The notes under the pieces were generated by a model. That model was given only the letters and a program-made list of their open reading frames with translations. It was not told the origin of the DNA and ran no database searches. A DNA stretch of 64,000 bases from Acidiferrimicrobium sp. IK (GTDB lineage Bacteria; Actinomycetota; Acidimicrobiia; Acidimicrobiales; Palsa-688). The position numbers and the translations under genes were made by a program. The stretch covers positions 372,001-436,000 of the forward strand of contig NZ_JAIMCB010000001.1 of assembly GCF_025499425.1 (NCBI RefSeq). Reading direction: 5' to 3'. Below, piece by piece: positions 34,987 to 43,257 of this stretch; position 1 is the stretch's first letter; every line of letters starts with the position of its first letter.

Positions 34987-35480
34987 TGACCAACGGGGCG
35001 TCCGACGTTGTGACCATGGCCGGCATGGGCCTGACCACCACCGTGCTCGCCCCGCTGGTGGTCTGGTCCCGGAGGGGGGTGCTTCCCCGCCGCCTGCGCG
35101 CCGTCCCCGCCCCGGCGGTCCTTGCTGGCTTCGCGGTGGTCCACGCCGCGGTCACCTTGACCATGGGCGTCGCGTCGGCGCCGCCGGAGAAGTTTGGGCT
35201 GTGGCTGCTCCTGCTGTGCGGGGCGTGCGTTTTCTGGGTCCCCGTGCTCGCGTCGCAAGGCGGCCTCAGCGCGCCCGGCAAGGTGCTCTACCTGTTCATC
35301 GCCAGCCCCAGCCTGGACCTGGCGGCCGTCGGGATGGTGATCGCCGGCGACCGCAACGGCGGCCTGGCCATGATCGCGGCGATGATCCCCCTCGGCGCGG
35401 CGGGGATGGCGTCGGTCTACGGGTGGGCGGTCGCCGAGGAGCGCAGCGCGCAGCGGTCCGCGGCGGCGGGCCGGCGATGA
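34983..35480 (+). CDS. membrane protein between oxidase and bc genes
   Basis: A 165-aa protein starting at tandem ATG codons (34983, 34986), the first overlapping the previous stop. Four to five hydrophobic segments are visible, e.g. VVTMAGMGLTTTVLAPLVVW, VLAGFAVVHAAVTLTMGV, LWLLLLCGACVFWVPVLA and LDLAAVGMVIAGDRNGG. It could be a shortened CtaG-like assembly factor, but I cannot find convincing signatures. Its ATGA overlap with the cytochrome c gene shows that it belongs to the respiratory operon. Confidence 0.65.
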   Translation: MMTNGASDVVTMAGMGLTTTVLAPLVVWSRRGVLPRRLRAVPAPAVLAGFAVVHAAVTLTMGVASAPPEKFGLWLLLLCGACVFWVPVLASQGGLSAPGKVLYLFIASPSLDLAAVGMVIAGDRNGGLAMIAAMIPLGAAGMASVYGWAVAEERSAQRSAAAGRR

Positions 35481-36244
35481 GCGCCTCCCGCCGGCTGCGG
35501 CGCCTGGCGGTCGTCTGGTTGCCGGTGCTCGCCCTGGCCGGGATCGGTGCGGTGGTGCTGCCCGCCGCCCACGCCGCCCCCGCCGCCCAGCCGGCGAAGG
35601 CGGCTCCCGGGCCCGACGGCGCCGCGCTGTACCTGCAGGACTGCGCCACCTGCCACGGCGCCACCGCCCGCGGGAGCTCCCGGGGCCCGAGCCTGGTCGG
35701 CGTGGGAGAGGCCGCCGTCGACTTTCAGCTGAGCACCGGCCGGATGCCGAAGAAGGCGGTCGGGTACCCCGCGCCTCCTTACGTGCCGATCCTCAGCCAG
35801 GCCGACATCGCCGCCCTCGACCGGTACGTGACCGCCCTCGCCGCCCACGGAGGCCCGGGGATCCCGGCGGTGACCGTCGACCCCAACCTGATCGCCGAGG
35901 GCGGCTCGCTGTTCCGGGAGTACTGCGCGGCGTGTCACTCGGTGACCGGCGTGGGCGGCGAACTGGTCGACCGGCCGATCCCGGCGCTGGTGGGGGCTAC
36001 CCCGACCCAGGTCGGCGAGGCGGTGCGTTCCGGCCCGGTGCAGATGCCCGCCTTCGGCCCCGCCGCGCTCGACCGCACCCAGCTCAACGCGGTGGTGTCC
36101 TACGTGTCGTCGCTGCGTCACACCGACGACAAAGGCGGCGACCCACTGTCACACCTGGGCCCGTCGGCGGAAGGCGCGGTGGCCTGGATGCTCGGGCTGG
36201 TCGCCCTGCTCGGACTGGCCCGATGGATAGGAAAGAGAGGATGA
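35477..36244 (+). CDS. qcrC: diheme cytochrome c subunit of bc complex
   Basis: A 255-aa protein. It has an N-terminal signal/anchor (WLPVLALAGIGAVVLPAAHA), two c-type heme sites CATCH (about residue 56) and CAACH (about 155) in two cytochrome c domains with Met ligands likely in GRMP and VQMPAF, and a C-terminal TM (VAWMLGLVALLGLARW). This is the actinobacterial QcrC layout, which carries electrons from the Rieske protein to the oxidase CuA within a bc-aa3 supercomplex. ATG start overlaps the upstream stop by 4 nt. Confidence 0.9.
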   Translation: MSASRRLRRLAVVWLPVLALAGIGAVVLPAAHAAPAAQPAKAAPGPDGAALYLQDCATCHGATARGSSRGPSLVGVGEAAVDFQLSTGRMPKKAVGYPAPPYVPILSQADIAALDRYVTALAAHGGPGIPAVTVDPNLIAEGGSLFREYCAACHSVTGVGGELVDRPIPALVGATPTQVGEAVRSGPVQMPAFGPAALDRTQLNAVVSYVSSLRHTDDKGGDPLSHLGPSAEGAVAWMLGLVALLGLARWIGKRG

Positions 36245-37083
36245 GCACTACCACCGAGGAACGCCGCGCCGACCGCATGATCCGGGCCCTGTTCGCAGTG
36301 GCGATCCTGGCTGCGGTCGGCTTCAGCTTCATTTACTGGTACGACGACGACACCCAGCTGGAAGGGGCGTTCCTCGGCGGGGGCCTGGTGGCGCTGGCCG
36401 TGGGCCTGATCGTGTGGTCCCACCGGCTCATGCCCGAGGGTCCCTTCGAGGAGGAGTACCCCGACCTGCGCAGCCCGGCGCGCACGGAGGCCGAGGTGCT
36501 CTCCTCGCTCGAGCGGGGCGGTGTCGGCCGGCGCAAGATGCTCATCGGCTCGCTTGGCGCCTTCGGCGTCGCCGTAGCCGGCGGGGTGGTTTCCACCCTG
36601 CGTTCCATGGGACCGACCCCGGTCAGCCTGGCGTACTCGCCCTGGACCCGCGGTTTGAAGCTGGTCACCTCCGACGGCACCGCCGTCAACGCCAGCGAGG
36701 TACCGGTGGACAGCATCGTTTCGGTGTTCCCCGCCGGTTTCACCAACTCCCCCCAGGCCCCGGCGGTCCTCATCCGCCTCCCGCCCGGGCTCAACCACCC
36801 GCTGCCCGGGCGTTCCACCTGGGCGCCGCAGGGGTTCATCTGCTACTCGAAGGTCTGCTCTCACGCCGGTTGCCCGGTCAACCTCTACAACCGCACCGCT
36901 TACGAGCTGCAGTGCCCCTGTCACCAGTCCACCTTCGACGTGTTGCGCGGCGCCCGGCCGGTGTTCGGGCCGGCCGGAGGCCCGCTGCCCCAGCTGCCGC
37001 TTCGGGTCGAAGCGGACGGCACGCTGCTAGCCGACGGGCCGCTGTCGGGCCCCCCCGGACCTGTGTTCTGGCACCACTCATGA
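36241..37083 (+). CDS. qcrA: Rieske iron-sulfur subunit of bc complex
   Basis: A 280-aa protein with three N-terminal TM segments (about residues 15-33, 43-60, 98-117), as in actinobacterial QcrA. The Rieske cluster ligands are in CSHAGC and CPCHQSTFD near residues 205-230, including the disulfide-forming Cys pair. RBS GGAAAGAGAGG lies just before the ATG and inside the end of qcrC. It transfers electrons from quinol to cytochrome c. Confidence 0.9.
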   Translation: MSTTTEERRADRMIRALFAVAILAAVGFSFIYWYDDDTQLEGAFLGGGLVALAVGLIVWSHRLMPEGPFEEEYPDLRSPARTEAEVLSSLERGGVGRRKMLIGSLGAFGVAVAGGVVSTLRSMGPTPVSLAYSPWTRGLKLVTSDGTAVNASEVPVDSIVSVFPAGFTNSPQAPAVLIRLPPGLNHPLPGRSTWAPQGFICYSKVCSHAGCPVNLYNRTAYELQCPCHQSTFDVLRGARPVFGPAGGPLPQLPLRVEADGTLLADGPLSGPPGPVFWHHS

Positions 37084-37087
37084 GCAG

Positions 37088-38686
37088 GTGCCCGTAGTGC
37101 CGGCCCGCACCATCCGCGAGCTCAACGCGGCCATCGACTCCCGGGTCGGCACCCAGAAGTTCCTGAAGAACGCCCTGGACCACATCTTCCCGGACAACTG
37201 GTCGTTCATGCTCGGCGAGCTGGCGATGTACTGCTTTTTGATCCTGGTCCTGTCGGGGATCTACCTCACGTTCTTCTTCGACCCGAGCGACAGCGAGGTG
37301 GTGTACCGCGGGTCGTACCTGCCCTTGCACGGGCAGACCATGTCGCTGGCGTACCAATCGACGTTGCACCTGAGCCTCGACGTGCGCGCCGGGCTCCTCT
37401 TCCGTCAGCTGCACCACTGGTCCGCCGACGTGTTCCTGGCCGCCATCGTCGCCCACCTGTGCCGGATCTTCTTCACCGGCGCCTTCCGCCGGCCCCGCGA
37501 GATCAACTGGCTGATCGGCGTGACGCTGCTGATCCTGTCGATCTTCAACGGCTTCAGCGGCTACTCGTTGCCCGGCGACCTGCTCTCCGGCGCCGGGCTG
37601 CGCATCGCGTACTCGATCGCGGAGTCGGTGCCTGTCGTCGGCAACTGGATCGCGACCCTCTTCGTCGGCGGGCAGTTCCCTTCCGACCAGCTCACCCACC
37701 GGCTCTACATCGCCCACGTGTTCCTCGTCCCGCTTCTTATCTTCGGGCTCCTCGGCCTCCACCTGGCGCTGATCTGGCGCCAGAAGCACACCCAGTTCGC
37801 CGGGGTCGGGCGCAGCGAGCGGCGCCTCGTCGGGTCCCAGCTGTGGCCGACCTACACCGCCCGCTCCCTGGGGCTGTTCGCCGGGACCGCCGGCGTGCTG
37901 GTCCTCCTGGCCGGCCTGGCGCAGATCAACCCGATCTGGCTGTACGGCCCATACAAGCCGGAGTCCATGAGCTCCAACTCGCAGCCCGACTGGTACGTGG
38001 GGTGGATGGAGGGGGCGCTGCGGCTGTTCCCGGGATGGCGGCTACACCTGTTCGGCTACACCGTGTCGGAGGTGTTCTGGCCGGCGGTGGTCCTGCCGCT
38101 CGCCACCTTCGCGGCGCTCTACGCGTATCCCTTCGTCGAGCGCCGCCTCACCAACGACTTGGTCAGCCACAACCTCCTCGACCGGCCCCGGGACCGTCCC
38201 GGGCGGACCGCGTTCGGCGCCGGCGCGCTCAGCTTCTACATGGTTCTCCTCATCGCCGGCGCACAAGACACGTTGGCCCACATCCTCGGCACCACCCAAC
38301 CCCCGGTGATGCTCACCCTTCGGGGCATGACCCTGGCGGTCCCGCCGCTCGTCGCGCTGGTCACGTGGAAGGTGTGCCGGGACCTGTCGGCTGCCGGGCG
38401 GCTCCCCGACACCGAACCCCCCCAAGGCCCGAACGACGCGGCGTCCCCGCCACCCGCCCGGTACCTGCCGGCCCGGGCCCGCTACGAGACCGCCGACGGC
38501 GCCGAAGCCCCTGCGCCGGCATCCCCGCTGCGCCGCGGCGGCGCCGCGCTGCTCGGGCTGTCGGGTGCCTTCGCGGCCGGGTGGTTCACCCGCCGGTCCC
38601 GCACCGCCCGGCGGCCCAACGGGGCGCCCGGCGGCGGGCGCGACGTCGGTCGGGACCGGGCCGCGAGCCAGAAGCGAGGGCGGTGA
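37088..38686 (+). CDS. qcrB: cytochrome b subunit of bc complex
   Basis: A 532-aa protein. The N-terminal four-helix heme domain has QLHHWSADVFLAAIVAHL and IAHVFLVPLLIFGLLGLHLAL, which carry the four His ligands. The quinol-oxidation motif is PDWY (about residue 300, in place of the classical PEWY). The C-terminal extension has a further TM and a soluble basic tail typical of actinobacterial QcrB. GTG 37088 is 4 nt after qcrA; GTG 37103 is a possible alternative. It oxidises menaquinol. Confidence 0.9.
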   Translation: MPVVPARTIRELNAAIDSRVGTQKFLKNALDHIFPDNWSFMLGELAMYCFLILVLSGIYLTFFFDPSDSEVVYRGSYLPLHGQTMSLAYQSTLHLSLDVRAGLLFRQLHHWSADVFLAAIVAHLCRIFFTGAFRRPREINWLIGVTLLILSIFNGFSGYSLPGDLLSGAGLRIAYSIAESVPVVGNWIATLFVGGQFPSDQLTHRLYIAHVFLVPLLIFGLLGLHLALIWRQKHTQFAGVGRSERRLVGSQLWPTYTARSLGLFAGTAGVLVLLAGLAQINPIWLYGPYKPESMSSNSQPDWYVGWMEGALRLFPGWRLHLFGYTVSEVFWPAVVLPLATFAALYAYPFVERRLTNDLVSHNLLDRPRDRPGRTAFGAGALSFYMVLLIAGAQDTLAHILGTTQPPVMLTLRGMTLAVPPLVALVTWKVCRDLSAAGRLPDTEPPQGPNDAASPPPARYLPARARYETADGAEAPAPASPLRRGGAALLGLSGAFAAGWFTRRSRTARRPNGAPGGGRDVGRDRAASQKRGR

Positions 38687-39063
38687 AGGTGCCGGCGGCC
38701 GGCAGCCGCCTGAGCGCGAGCGCCGCGGCAGCGGCTCTGCTCGCGGTGGTCGCCGCCGGACTGGCCGGCTGCGGGGGAGGGGTCGCCGCGCCCCTCGACC
38801 AGGCCCAGGCGGTGATCGCCAAGCAGACCCTGGCGGCCCTGGACCAGCGAGGGTTGCCTGTCGACGGGGACCACATCGGCTGCAACGGGCCGTTCGCGGC
38901 GCCGACCGTCGTGTGCGTGGGGGCCAGCACCGACGAACCCACCAGCGACGTCACCGGTTCCTTCACGCCCCTCACCGACGCCAGCCGGCCGTGCCCGGGC
39001 ACGCTCACCGTCCGCTACGGCGCGACCACGGTCACCACCGAACGGTTGGACCCGTGCCGGTGA
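38683..39063 (+). CDS. predicted lipoprotein after qcrB
   Basis: A 126-aa protein with a signal peptide (AAAAALLAVVAAGLAGCGGG, lipobox LAGC). The mature part has four Cys (IGCNGP, VVCVG, PCPG, DPCR) and could form two disulfides. No family recognised. GTG start overlaps the qcrB stop by 4 nt, which places it in the respiratory operon. Confidence 0.7.
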   Translation: MKVPAAGSRLSASAAAAALLAVVAAGLAGCGGGVAAPLDQAQAVIAKQTLAALDQRGLPVDGDHIGCNGPFAAPTVVCVGASTDEPTSDVTGSFTPLTDASRPCPGTLTVRYGATTVTTERLDPCR

Positions 39064-39470
39064 CCGGTCCGGCAGCCGATCGGTCGGTGCCCGTCCGGTG
39101 GCTGTCGGCGCGGGCAGTCGGCCTCCACCTGGCGTTGGTCGTCGCGTTCCCGGGCTGTCTGGCCGCCGGCTGGTGGCAGGTGCAGCGGGCGATGTCGGGC
39201 AACGGGCTGAGCTATGCCTACGCCATCGAATGGCCGATCTTCGCCGTCTTGTCGGTGATCGGCTGGTGGCAGCTGCTACACACGCCGCCGGCGGCCGACC
39301 GCGCCCCGCTCCCGGCGCCGGCCGCTGCGGCGCCGAGATGGGACCGGTCGCAGGAATCCGAGGCCCTGCAGGCCTACAACGCCAAGCTGGCCCGCCTGGC
39401 CAGAGCCTCCGGACGGCAGTTAGCGCTGCCGCCGGCGGGCGCCACCACGACCCAGGAGGCCGAACATTGA
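39060..39470 (+). CDS. small two-TM membrane protein of respiratory locus
   Basis: A 136-aa protein. Two TM segments, GLHLALVVAFPGCLAAGWW and WPIFAVLSVIGWWQLLH, are followed by a Pro/Ala-rich linker and a cytosolic helical tail. The first TM region recalls the start of SURF1-like proteins, but the SURF1 domain is absent. GTG start overlaps the upstream stop by 4 nt. Conserved hypothetical; a role in oxidase assembly is only a guess from its position. Confidence 0.65.
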   Translation: MTGPAADRSVPVRWLSARAVGLHLALVVAFPGCLAAGWWQVQRAMSGNGLSYAYAIEWPIFAVLSVIGWWQLLHTPPAADRAPLPAPAAAAPRWDRSQESEALQAYNAKLARLARASGRQLALPPAGATTTQEAEH

Positions 39471-40018
39471 AGGACCTGATCGAAGCCGTCAGCGCGGATC
39501 ACGCCCGGATCCGTCGCCTGCTCGCCGACATGACGTCGGCGGCTGACGCCGCGCCGGTCATCCGGGACCGGGCCTTGCACCGGTTGTCTATCGCCGACTC
39601 CCGCCACGAAGTGGCCGAGGAGCAGTACCTGTGGCCCGTCGTGCGCGACGCGGTCATCGAGGGCGCCGAGCTGGCCCGCACCGGGCTCGGGCAGGAGCAG
39701 CGGGTCAAACGGGAGCTGCACGACCTGGAAGGAGGCCGGGTCGCGCCCGAAGACCTCGTCGCGGCCGTCGCCAGCCTGAGCGGGGCGTTCAGCGAGCACC
39801 TGGCCCTCGAGGAGAACGTCGTGGTGCCACGGCTCCGCGAGGCGCTGTCCCAAGAACAGCTCGACGATTTCGGCCGTTCCTACCGGGCGGCGCGCCGAGG
39901 CGCACCGTCGCGTCCCCGGCCCCGCACCCCGCCCGTGCCGGGCCTGCTGCGGGCGTCGAGTCGAGTGCTCGGCCCCCTCGACCGGGTCCGGGACCTCCTC
40001 ACCGGGAGGAGCTGGTGA
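39467..40018 (+). CDS. hemerythrin HHE-domain protein
   Basis: A 183-aa protein. TTG start overlapping the previous stop (TTGA), preceded by AGGAGG at good spacing. Hemerythrin-like ligands: ADHARIRRLL (His), SRHEVAEEQYLWPV (His, Glu), RELHDLE (His) and SEHLALEENVVVPRL (His, Glu). HHE proteins bind non-heme di-iron and sense or store O2 or NO, or protect oxidase-linked enzymes. A basic Pro-rich tail follows. Its place in the oxidase/bc operon suggests an oxygen- or NO-related role. Confidence 0.82.
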   Translation: MKDLIEAVSADHARIRRLLADMTSAADAAPVIRDRALHRLSIADSRHEVAEEQYLWPVVRDAVIEGAELARTGLGQEQRVKRELHDLEGGRVAPEDLVAAVASLSGAFSEHLALEENVVVPRLREALSQEQLDDFGRSYRAARRGAPSRPRPRTPPVPGLLRASSRVLGPLDRVRDLLTGRSW

Positions 40019-40593
40019 CCGCCGGCCGCCGCGATTGGCGGCGCCCGGCGCCGGGACCGTGGATGATCGTGGCAGCCGGCGCGCTCGGGCTGCTCCTCGC
40101 CGTCGCGCTGCGCTCGGCCGGCTCCGCCCCAGCGACGCTGCAGGCGGGGCCGTCCGGTGCCGCGACGTCCGACGCCGCGGCGTCGGGTGTCTCGGCGCCG
40201 GGTGCCGCGGTGGTGGCCCCGCCCCCGCCGCTGTTCGCCCAGGTCGCACACCGCCCGGCGGTGGTCGAGTTCTGGGCGTCTTGGTGCCTGCCGTGCCGGG
40301 CGTCGCTGGCCGCGATGGTCAAGGTCGACAAGGCGCTCAGCGCCGCCGGAGCAGCCGTAGTCGGCGTCGACGAACGCGACAGCACCACAGCGGCCGTCGC
40401 CGCCCGCCGGCAGGCCGGAGCCCGGTACCCCGACATCGCCGACCCCCGCGCCGCGATCGCCGGCGATTATGGCGTGGTCGGCACCCCCACGGTCCTGGTG
40501 CTCGACCGCCACGGCCGGGTCCGCCAGCAGATGGTGGGACCGGTCAGCGCCCGCCAGGTCCTCGCCGCCGTCCGCCCGGTCCTGGCGTCGTGA
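40015..40593 (+). CDS. membrane-anchored thioredoxin/TlpA-like protein
   Basis: A 192-aa protein with one N-terminal TM (WMIVAAGALGLLLAVALRSAG) and an extracytoplasmic thioredoxin fold. The active site is FWASWCLPCRAS and the cis-Pro is in VGTPTVLVLD. Such proteins reduce disulfides in cytochrome c apoproteins or CuA, fitting the neighbouring oxidase genes. GTG start overlaps the hemerythrin stop by 4 nt. Confidence 0.82.
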   Translation: MTAGRRDWRRPAPGPWMIVAAGALGLLLAVALRSAGSAPATLQAGPSGAATSDAAASGVSAPGAAVVAPPPPLFAQVAHRPAVVEFWASWCLPCRASLAAMVKVDKALSAAGAAVVGVDERDSTTAAVAARRQAGARYPDIADPRAAIAGDYGVVGTPTVLVLDRHGRVRQQMVGPVSARQVLAAVRPVLAS

Positions 40594-41324
40594 GCGCGAC
40601 CTCACCCCCCCAGCAGCCCGACCGTCGCGCCGGGGCGCCCTCCGCGCCGGCGCGCGCCGAGCGGCTGGAAGCGATGTCGCGGATCATGCTGCGGCCGATC
40701 GGCAGCCCGCTCCCGCTGGGCATGGTCGGTCTGGGCGGCGCGTCGATCGTCCTCACCGGCGACCAGCTTTCGTGGTTCCCTGCCAGCCAAGCCCACCAAG
40801 TCGCCCTGGTCGTGATCTTGTTCGCCGCCCCCATCCAGCTGCTGGCCGCGGTTTTCGGTTTCCTCGGGCGTGACGGGGCGGGCGGCACCGGGATGGCGCT
40901 GCTCGGCGTCAGCTGGTTGACCGTCGGCGGGCTGACCCTCTCCTCGCCTCCCGGCAGCCGCAGCCAGGTCCTCGGGCTGCTGCTGTTCTTCGTCAGCGCC
41001 GCGCTCATGGTCCCGGCCACCGCGTCGGCGCTCGGAAAGGTGGCCGCCGCGGTGGCCTTCGTCATGGCGGGAGCCCGCTTCGCCCTGACCGGCGTCTACG
41101 AGTGGTCGGGCATTATCGGCTGGGAACGGGCGTCGGGCTGGCTGGGGATCGCCCTGTGCGTCGTCGCGCTCTACAACGCGTTCGCCTTCGAGGTGGAAGA
41201 CACCAAGCACCGCACGATCCTGCCGGTGCTTCGTTGGGGAGCCGGGAAGCGGGCGATGGACGGCAGCGTCCTGGCCGAGGTCGAGAAGGTCGAGCAGGAG
41301 GCCGGGGTACGCGAGCAGCTCTGA
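40590..41324 (+). CDS. membrane protein, GPR1/FUN34/YaaH-like
   Basis: A 244-aa protein with about six TM segments and a cytosolic C-terminal tail. The entry PIGSPLPLGMVGLGGASIVL resembles the NPAPLGL motif of acetate/succinate uptake proteins (SatP/YaaH), and FGFLGRDGAGGTGMALLGVSWLTVG fits the third and fourth segments. The match is moderate. GTG start overlaps the thioredoxin gene by 4 nt. A second YaaH-like gene lies at 43258. Confidence 0.6.
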   Translation: MSATSPPQQPDRRAGAPSAPARAERLEAMSRIMLRPIGSPLPLGMVGLGGASIVLTGDQLSWFPASQAHQVALVVILFAAPIQLLAAVFGFLGRDGAGGTGMALLGVSWLTVGGLTLSSPPGSRSQVLGLLLFFVSAALMVPATASALGKVAAAVAFVMAGARFALTGVYEWSGIIGWERASGWLGIALCVVALYNAFAFEVEDTKHRTILPVLRWGAGKRAMDGSVLAEVEKVEQEAGVREQL

Positions 41325-41391
41325 GCCCGGTGGCCCATTCCCCGCGCCGGCAGGCTCGTTCAGGCCGACCACCGGACCGGCCTGCGCGGCC

Positions 41392-41780
41392 TCACGGTTG
41401 GGGAACGGCCCCGGTTTGAGTCACCCGATCGCGGCTCAGATACCGGATCGGCTTACCCAGCGACTCCGCGTAGGCGACCTCTCGGCGGGTTGACTCGCCC
41501 AGGTAACCGCTGGGATCCACACGTAGACCTCGTCGGCCATGCGGATCTTCTGGGAGTGCACAGCGGCGAGCCGCCCCCTCAGGTTCGAATCGTCGGACGT
41601 CCAGTCGTAGCCCGCCAGGTCGGGAAGAGCGAACATCCCCAGGCTGATCACGACGCAGCCTTCCATCGTGAGCCGCTGGTTCACCTTCGCGAACTCCTCC
41701 TCGAACCTGGTCGAGCCGCAAAGAGTGACGACCTTGCCGTCGCCCTCACCCCCACCGTCACCCTCGGCCGATTGCAGCAC
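41392..41780 (-). pseudogene. frameshifted DUF gene (VVTLCGSTRF family)
   Basis: From GTG 41780 (preceded by GGAGG) the frame encodes KVVTLCGSTRFEEEF and then IRMADEVYV, but after that it reads into nonsense. The next frame continues the expected ending, DPSGYLGESTRREVAYAESLGKPIRYL, to a stop at 41392. One base appears missing at about 41525, where GTGTGGATCCC would be GTGGTGGATCCC. The family has a nucleoside-deoxyribosyltransferase-like start. A sequencing error is possible. Confidence 0.75.
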
Positions 41781-41813
41781 CTGCTGGCCCCTCCATGAGG
41801 TTCATGATTCGGT

Positions 41814-41841
41814 GAACGAAAAGACGATTTTACCTTCGTTC
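41814..41841. promoter_or_regulatory. inverted repeat around a TAAAAT box
   Basis: GAACGAA (41814-41820) and TTCGTTC (41835-41841) form a perfect 7-bp dyad with a 14-nt spacer. On the minus strand the spacer contains TAAAAT (41832-41827), a good -10 element about 47 nt before the frameshifted gene. The rest of 41842-42150 shows no gene; it is somewhat AT-richer than its surroundings. Confidence 0.45.
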
Positions 41842-42150
41842 CCAGGCGTCCTTTTCATGGCGCGCCGCCGCTGCCCGTCTGACGCCCCGGGGCCACCTAC
41901 GTGGGCTCTGGCAGGAGAACTGGCGCCTTGCCGAACGACACGAACGTCCGTAGGCTCACATGAGCGCCGGGTTCAACCGAAAGCCGCGGTGCGCGCCGAC
42001 GACCCAGAAGCGGGCGGTATCGAGCGGTGGACGGCAGCGGGCCTCTGCGGGATCGAACGGCGGGCGGCGCCCCCGGGTTGTCTTGGAGTTCCCTGCCCGC
42101 GGGAAAGACACTGACGTGAAGCACCGCCAACCCCGTCCCCTGGAGACCAG

Positions 42151-43104
42151 ATGATCGAGCTTCGTCACCTGCGGTACTTCGTGGTGACCGCCGAGGAGCT
42201 GCACTTTGGGCGCGCCGCCAAGCGGCTGCACATGGCCCAGTCGCCGCTCAGTCAGCAGATCCGCGCCCTCGAACGCCATCTCGGTGTCGAGCTGATCGAC
42301 CGTCCCCACAGCGTCGACGGCCTGACCGACGCCGGCAAGGTGTTCCTCGAGGCGGCCCGCAATATCCTCGCCGAGGTCGACCAAGCGGTGCTGCAAGCCC
42401 GGCGGGCGTCCAGGGGGGAGGCGGGCACCCTCTGCGTCGGCTACGTACCGGAGGTGACAGTCGACCTGCTGCCGCTCGGGCTCAAGGCGTTCAAGGACCG
42501 ATACGGCGAGGTGGAGCTGGACCTGACGGAGGGCTCCACCGGCGACCTCCTCGACGGGCTGCGCAACCGCCGCCTGGACCTGGTCTTCGTCCGGTCCCCG
42601 TGGTACACCGGCGACCTCGAGTACGAACACTTGGTGCAGGAGAGCCTGATGCTGGCCATGCCGGCGAGCGCCGGCTCCGGGGAGCGGTCCTCGGCTCTGG
42701 CCGAGATGGCCGACACGCCGTTCGTGGTGCCCACCCATGCCGCGGCCCGCGGGTTGCGGATCCACATCGACGCGGCCTTCGAAGCCGCGGGGATCGAGCC
42801 TCGCATCGCCCGGGAGGCGTCGTCGCTGACCGCGGTACTTCTACTCGTAGCGGGAGGCGCGGGGTGCGCGTTGGTCCCCGCCAGCGTCGCCCACCTCTAC
42901 CCGGTCCCCGGCGTGGACTACGCCCACCTCACGGGTCAGCCGCAGGTGACGACCGCCGGCATGGCGTGGCGTCGCAGCGACCGGTCGCTGGTGCTGGCCA
43001 ACTTCCGGGAGGTCATCCGCGACACCGCCCGCCACCACCTGGGCCAGCCCGACGTCTGGCCCGATCGCATAGTCGACGACCCCGAGCTGTCCTCTCAGCA
43101 CTGA
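42151..43104 (+). CDS. LysR-family transcriptional regulator
   Basis: A 317-aa regulator. The N-terminal winged helix has RHLRYFVVTAEELHFGRAAKRLHMAQSPLSQQIRALERHLGVELIDR, quoted here in its family-typical order of helix-turn-helix then wing (split motifs FGRAAKRL and SQQIRALE). The C-terminal effector domain begins about residue 90. ATG 42151 follows CTGGAG. The usual divergent target would be the frameshifted gene, 370 bp upstream. It is convergent with the YaaH-like gene. Effector unknown. Confidence 0.87.
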   Translation: MIELRHLRYFVVTAEELHFGRAAKRLHMAQSPLSQQIRALERHLGVELIDRPHSVDGLTDAGKVFLEAARNILAEVDQAVLQARRASRGEAGTLCVGYVPEVTVDLLPLGLKAFKDRYGEVELDLTEGSTGDLLDGLRNRRLDLVFVRSPWYTGDLEYEHLVQESLMLAMPASAGSGERSSALAEMADTPFVVPTHAAARGLRIHIDAAFEAAGIEPRIAREASSLTAVLLLVAGGAGCALVPASVAHLYPVPGVDYAHLTGQPQVTTAGMAWRRSDRSLVLANFREVIRDTARHHLGQPDVWPDRIVDDPELSSQH

Positions 43105-43257
43105 CCAGGCGCGTTTCGCCTCCCCGTCCACTCCGCCATCGCAGGGCGCGGTCGATGCGTCTTCGAGGCGTCACTCGGGACAAGCCGAGGCCGGCGCGAC
43201 CGTGGGTCGCGCCGGCCGGTCGGGGGGAAGACCTTCAGCCGGAAGGCCGGTCGGCGG

